DNA of 64,000 nucleotides from Nitrospirota bacterium. Lineage in GTDB: Bacteria; Nitrospirota; Thermodesulfovibrionia; UBA6902. A program made the translations under genes and the position numbers. Below the pieces are notes generated by a model. It saw only the letters and a program-made list of their open reading frames with translations, was not told where the DNA came from and did no database searches. Of the stretch, positions 61,948 through 64,000 are shown piece after piece; within the stretch, counting starts at the first letter, position 1; the number at the start of each line of letters is the position of its first letter. Location: the NCBI GenBank assembly GCA_016213945.1, contig JACQZF010000016.1, positions 62,001 through 126,000 of the forward strand, written 5' to 3'.

Positions 61948-64000
61948 CTACGCATTAGTTGTGACTTCCTCCAGTTCGGCAGTTTGAACGAGCTTAACAA
62001 CATCGAGAATCAGCGCTACTGTTCCGTCGCCGAGTATTGTCGCTCCTGAAATCCCTTCTATAGTTTTGTAAAACCTTCCTAATGACTTAATTACCGTTTG
62101 ATGTTCTCCGATAACATGGTCAACCACAAAACCCACCCGGTGACCGTCTATCGAAGTGATGACAATCTGTTCGATAGACGGTTTGCCGCCGTTTATGCTG
62201 AACTGCTCTCGCAAGCTGATATACGGGACTATCTTTCCTCTGACATTCGCTATCTGTCTTCCGTGTGTCCTTGCTATATCATCGCCAGTGAGCTCCACGC
62301 ATTCTTCAACCGAGAAAAGCGGCATGACATAGTAGTCCGGTCCTATCTTCACCAGAAGTCCCTCGATGATAGCGAGGGTGAGAGGGAGTTGCAGAGTTAT
62401 TGTTGTTCCAACACCTTTCCGGCTGGTTATATCAATTGAACCTCTCAGGTTCTCGATAGCCCTCTTTACAACGTCCATGCCCACCCCCCGGCCCGATACA
62501 TTGGTTATTGTTTTTGCCGTTGAAAAGCCGGGGGCAAGGATTAGTGAAAATATTTCTTTTTCCGTCAGATCGTCAGCAGGAGCTATCATCCCCTTTTCGA
62601 CAGCCTTGGCGCGAATGACCTCAGGGTCAATCCCTGCTCCGTCATCTACTATTTCAATTAATACATACGCTCCCGAATGTCTGGCAGAAAGCTGCAGCAG
62701 TCCCTGTGCGGGTTTACCGAGGGAGCTTCTTTTGCCGGGCTGCTCAATGCCGTGGTCTATGCTGTTTCTTATCAGATGCACAAGCGGGTCGTTGAGTCTC
62801 TCGATTACTGTCTTGTCGATCTCGGTTTCAGCCCCTTCTATAAGCATTTCTACTTCCTTGCCTGTCTCTGCGGAAAGGTCCCTTACAAGGCGTTTGAATT
62901 TGCTGAACAGAGCGCCGATGGGCACCAGCCTGACACTCATTGTGTTGTCCCTGAGTTCTTCGGTAAGCCGCTCAACTTCTTCTGCTATGAGAATAAGTTC
63001 GGCGTCGCTTTTAGATGCGGCAGTCTGAGTGAGTCTTGCCTGGACCGTAACAAGTTCTCCAACAAGGTCCACAAGGCGGTCTAGTTTGTCGGAGGAAACA
63101 CGGATGCTTGACGCCGCTTCAGCCTGCTGAGTGCTCTGCTTGGTCTCTTTTATGCTTTTGATTTCCCTGAGGTGCTGTTGTTCGGAAAGTGCCGCTTCAA
63201 GCTTTTGGGGTTCAATCACATTTGCTTCAACCAGCATTTCTCCAATGCGCTTCTGCTGCCCGAGCACTTTCCTGAGGTTTTCCTGTGTTATAAATCCGCG
63301 CTCAATAAGTATCTCGCCGATCTTCTTATTGCCGAATTCCTCGTCGAATTTTCCTGTGTCGTCAATGACGTCGATACTGAGTTTGCATTCATCCTCAACG
63401 AAGATAAAGACGTCTTTGATTGCGTTCATCCCTTTGCTTGTTGTGATGATGATGTCCCAGTATGTGTAGCATGACTCAGGGTCAATGTCCTCCAATTGAG
63501 GAATTGCGTCAGTATATGCAAGGATTTTACAGTTGCCGAGTGTACATAGTTCATCTAATAAAAGAACGGGGTCTATCCCCTTTGTGAAGATGTCTGGATT
63601 GGGGCGGAACTGTATCCTGAATGTGATGTTCTTGTTTTCAGTCTTAGATGCACATTCATTTATTATTGGAGCAACTGCATCCCTGTTTTCTTTATGCTCT
63701 TTTTGTATCGCAAGTTTTCTAAAGTATATGAGAATTTCTTCGCCTCCTGTCACAGTATCCCCATCAGGGGAATCAAGCAATCTTTTAATGTGGTCACGGG
63801 CGGAGAGGGTCAGGTCAATCAGTTGTTTTGTGACAGGAATTTTACCGTTTCTTACAAGGTCAAAAACAGTTTCGACTTCGTGGGCAAATGCCGCGATCTT
63901 GTCGAAGCCGAACATGGACCCTGAACCCTTGATGGTATGAAGCGCGCGGAAGGCGCGGCCGATAAGCTCCCCGTCATCCGGTGTTTCTTCCAGCGCAAGC
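61948..64000 (-). CDS. cheA: CheA histidine kinase with inserted MshEN-like repeats, 5'-truncated
   Basis: The frame runs past base 64000, so the N-terminus is outside. Visible parts in order: HPt with ALHTIKGSGSMFGF (phospho-His), a region of about 150 residues, a double motif IGEILIERGFITQENLRKVL and IGEMLVEANVIEPQKLEAAL, a dimerisation helix pair, HATPase (LIRNSIDHGIE, DDGAGID, GRGVGMDVVK) and a CheW-like C-terminal domain. The double motif resembles the MshEN/GspE N-terminal unit and is not part of standard CheA. It heads the chemosensory operon in this window. Confidence 0.9.
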   Translation of the reverse strand, partial: LALEETPDDGELIGRAFRALHTIKGSGSMFGFDKIAAFAHEVETVFDLVRNGKIPVTKQLIDLTLSARDHIKRLLDSPDGDTVTGGEEILIYFRKLAIQKEHKENRDAVAPIINECASKTENKNITFRIQFRPNPDIFTKGIDPVLLLDELCTLGNCKILAYTDAIPQLEDIDPESCYTYWDIIITTSKGMNAIKDVFIFVEDECKLSIDVIDDTGKFDEEFGNKKIGEILIERGFITQENLRKVLGQQKRIGEMLVEANVIEPQKLEAALSEQQHLREIKSIKETKQSTQQAEAASSIRVSSDKLDRLVDLVGELVTVQARLTQTAASKSDAELILIAEEVERLTEELRDNTMSVRLVPIGALFSKFKRLVRDLSAETGKEVEMLIEGAETEIDKTVIERLNDPLVHLIRNSIDHGIEQPGKRSSLGKPAQGLLQLSARHSGAYVLIEIVDDGAGIDPEVIRAKAVEKGMIAPADDLTEKEIFSLILAPGFSTAKTITNVSGRGVGMDVVKRAIENLRGSIDITSRKGVGTTITLQLPLTLAIIEGLLVKIGPDYYVMPLFSVEECVELTGDDIARTHGRQIANVRGKIVPYISLREQFSINGGKPSIEQIVITSIDGHRVGFVVDHVIGEHQTVIKSLGRFYKTIEGISGATILGDGTVALILDVVKLVQTAELEEVTTNA

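Noticed and set aside
1-64000. tRNA and rRNA genes
   Set aside because: Intergenic stretches were read for cloverleaf ends and rRNA signatures; none was convincing.

Overview
The window looks like chromosomal DNA of an uncultured, Gram-negative, anaerobic or microaerobic bacterium. It carries lipid A and LPS core genes (lpxB, lpxK, waaA, gmhA, an LpxL-like acyltransferase), a Nap-type periplasmic molybdoenzyme, multiheme cytochromes, a PEP-CTERM protein and a chemosensory cluster. Gene style and the many dispersed palindromes would suit the Nitrospirota (Thermodesulfovibrionia-like) or a deltaproteobacterial-type lineage. This placement is an inference, because no rRNA gene is present. I found no tRNA, rRNA, CRISPR array, prophage or intact insertion sequence.

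Region 1 (1-13 kb) is a nitrogen-respiration island on the minus strand. It holds a NapD-like chaperone, an octaheme HAO-like cytochrome, a monoheme Reeler-like protein, a very large NapA-like enzyme, NapG, NapH and a second NapD. Upstream lie a histidine kinase with a periplasmic CxxCH motif and an OmpR-type regulator. Four TGTAAATG-like direct repeats, about one helical turn apart, precede the first napD. The simplest reading is nitrate to nitrite to ammonium with an HAO-like enzyme in place of NrfA, under haem-sensor control.

Region 2 (13-26 kb) is mixed: scpB, a PD-(D/E)XK-like protein, DUF116, an UMF1 transporter, a PEP-CTERM protein, YjbQ, the waaA-lpxK pair, lpxB, and a PhnD-like lipoprotein next to a HAMP-GAF-GGDEF cyclase.

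Region 3 (26-35 kb) is a type II fatty-acid or polyketide-like locus. It has one ketosynthase with its catalytic Cys, two ketosynthase homologues without it, two hotdog dehydratase-like proteins, a ketoreductase, AcpS and an LpxL-like acyltransferase. Toxin-antitoxin remnants and a MITE-like element interrupt it.

Region 4 (35-47 kb) is mainly housekeeping: argH (apparently truncated and fused out of frame to a lipoprotein gene), gmhA, an amidase, a GerMN protein, murI, rph, radC, purH, purD, purE, hisI and a YraN family gene.

Region 5 (46.8-64 kb) is regulatory, all on the minus strand. A sigma-70 factor follows a STAS protein and two Cys-containing small proteins. Then come an NtrC-type regulator, two PAS histidine kinases, cheB, cheR, cheW, two chemoreceptors and a 5'-truncated cheA. 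Several sensors carry Cys-rich PAS segments.

Across the window several families of short palindromic repeats occupy intergenic space and also lie in frame inside at least eight genes, where they encode peptides such as PPLxKGGxGG.
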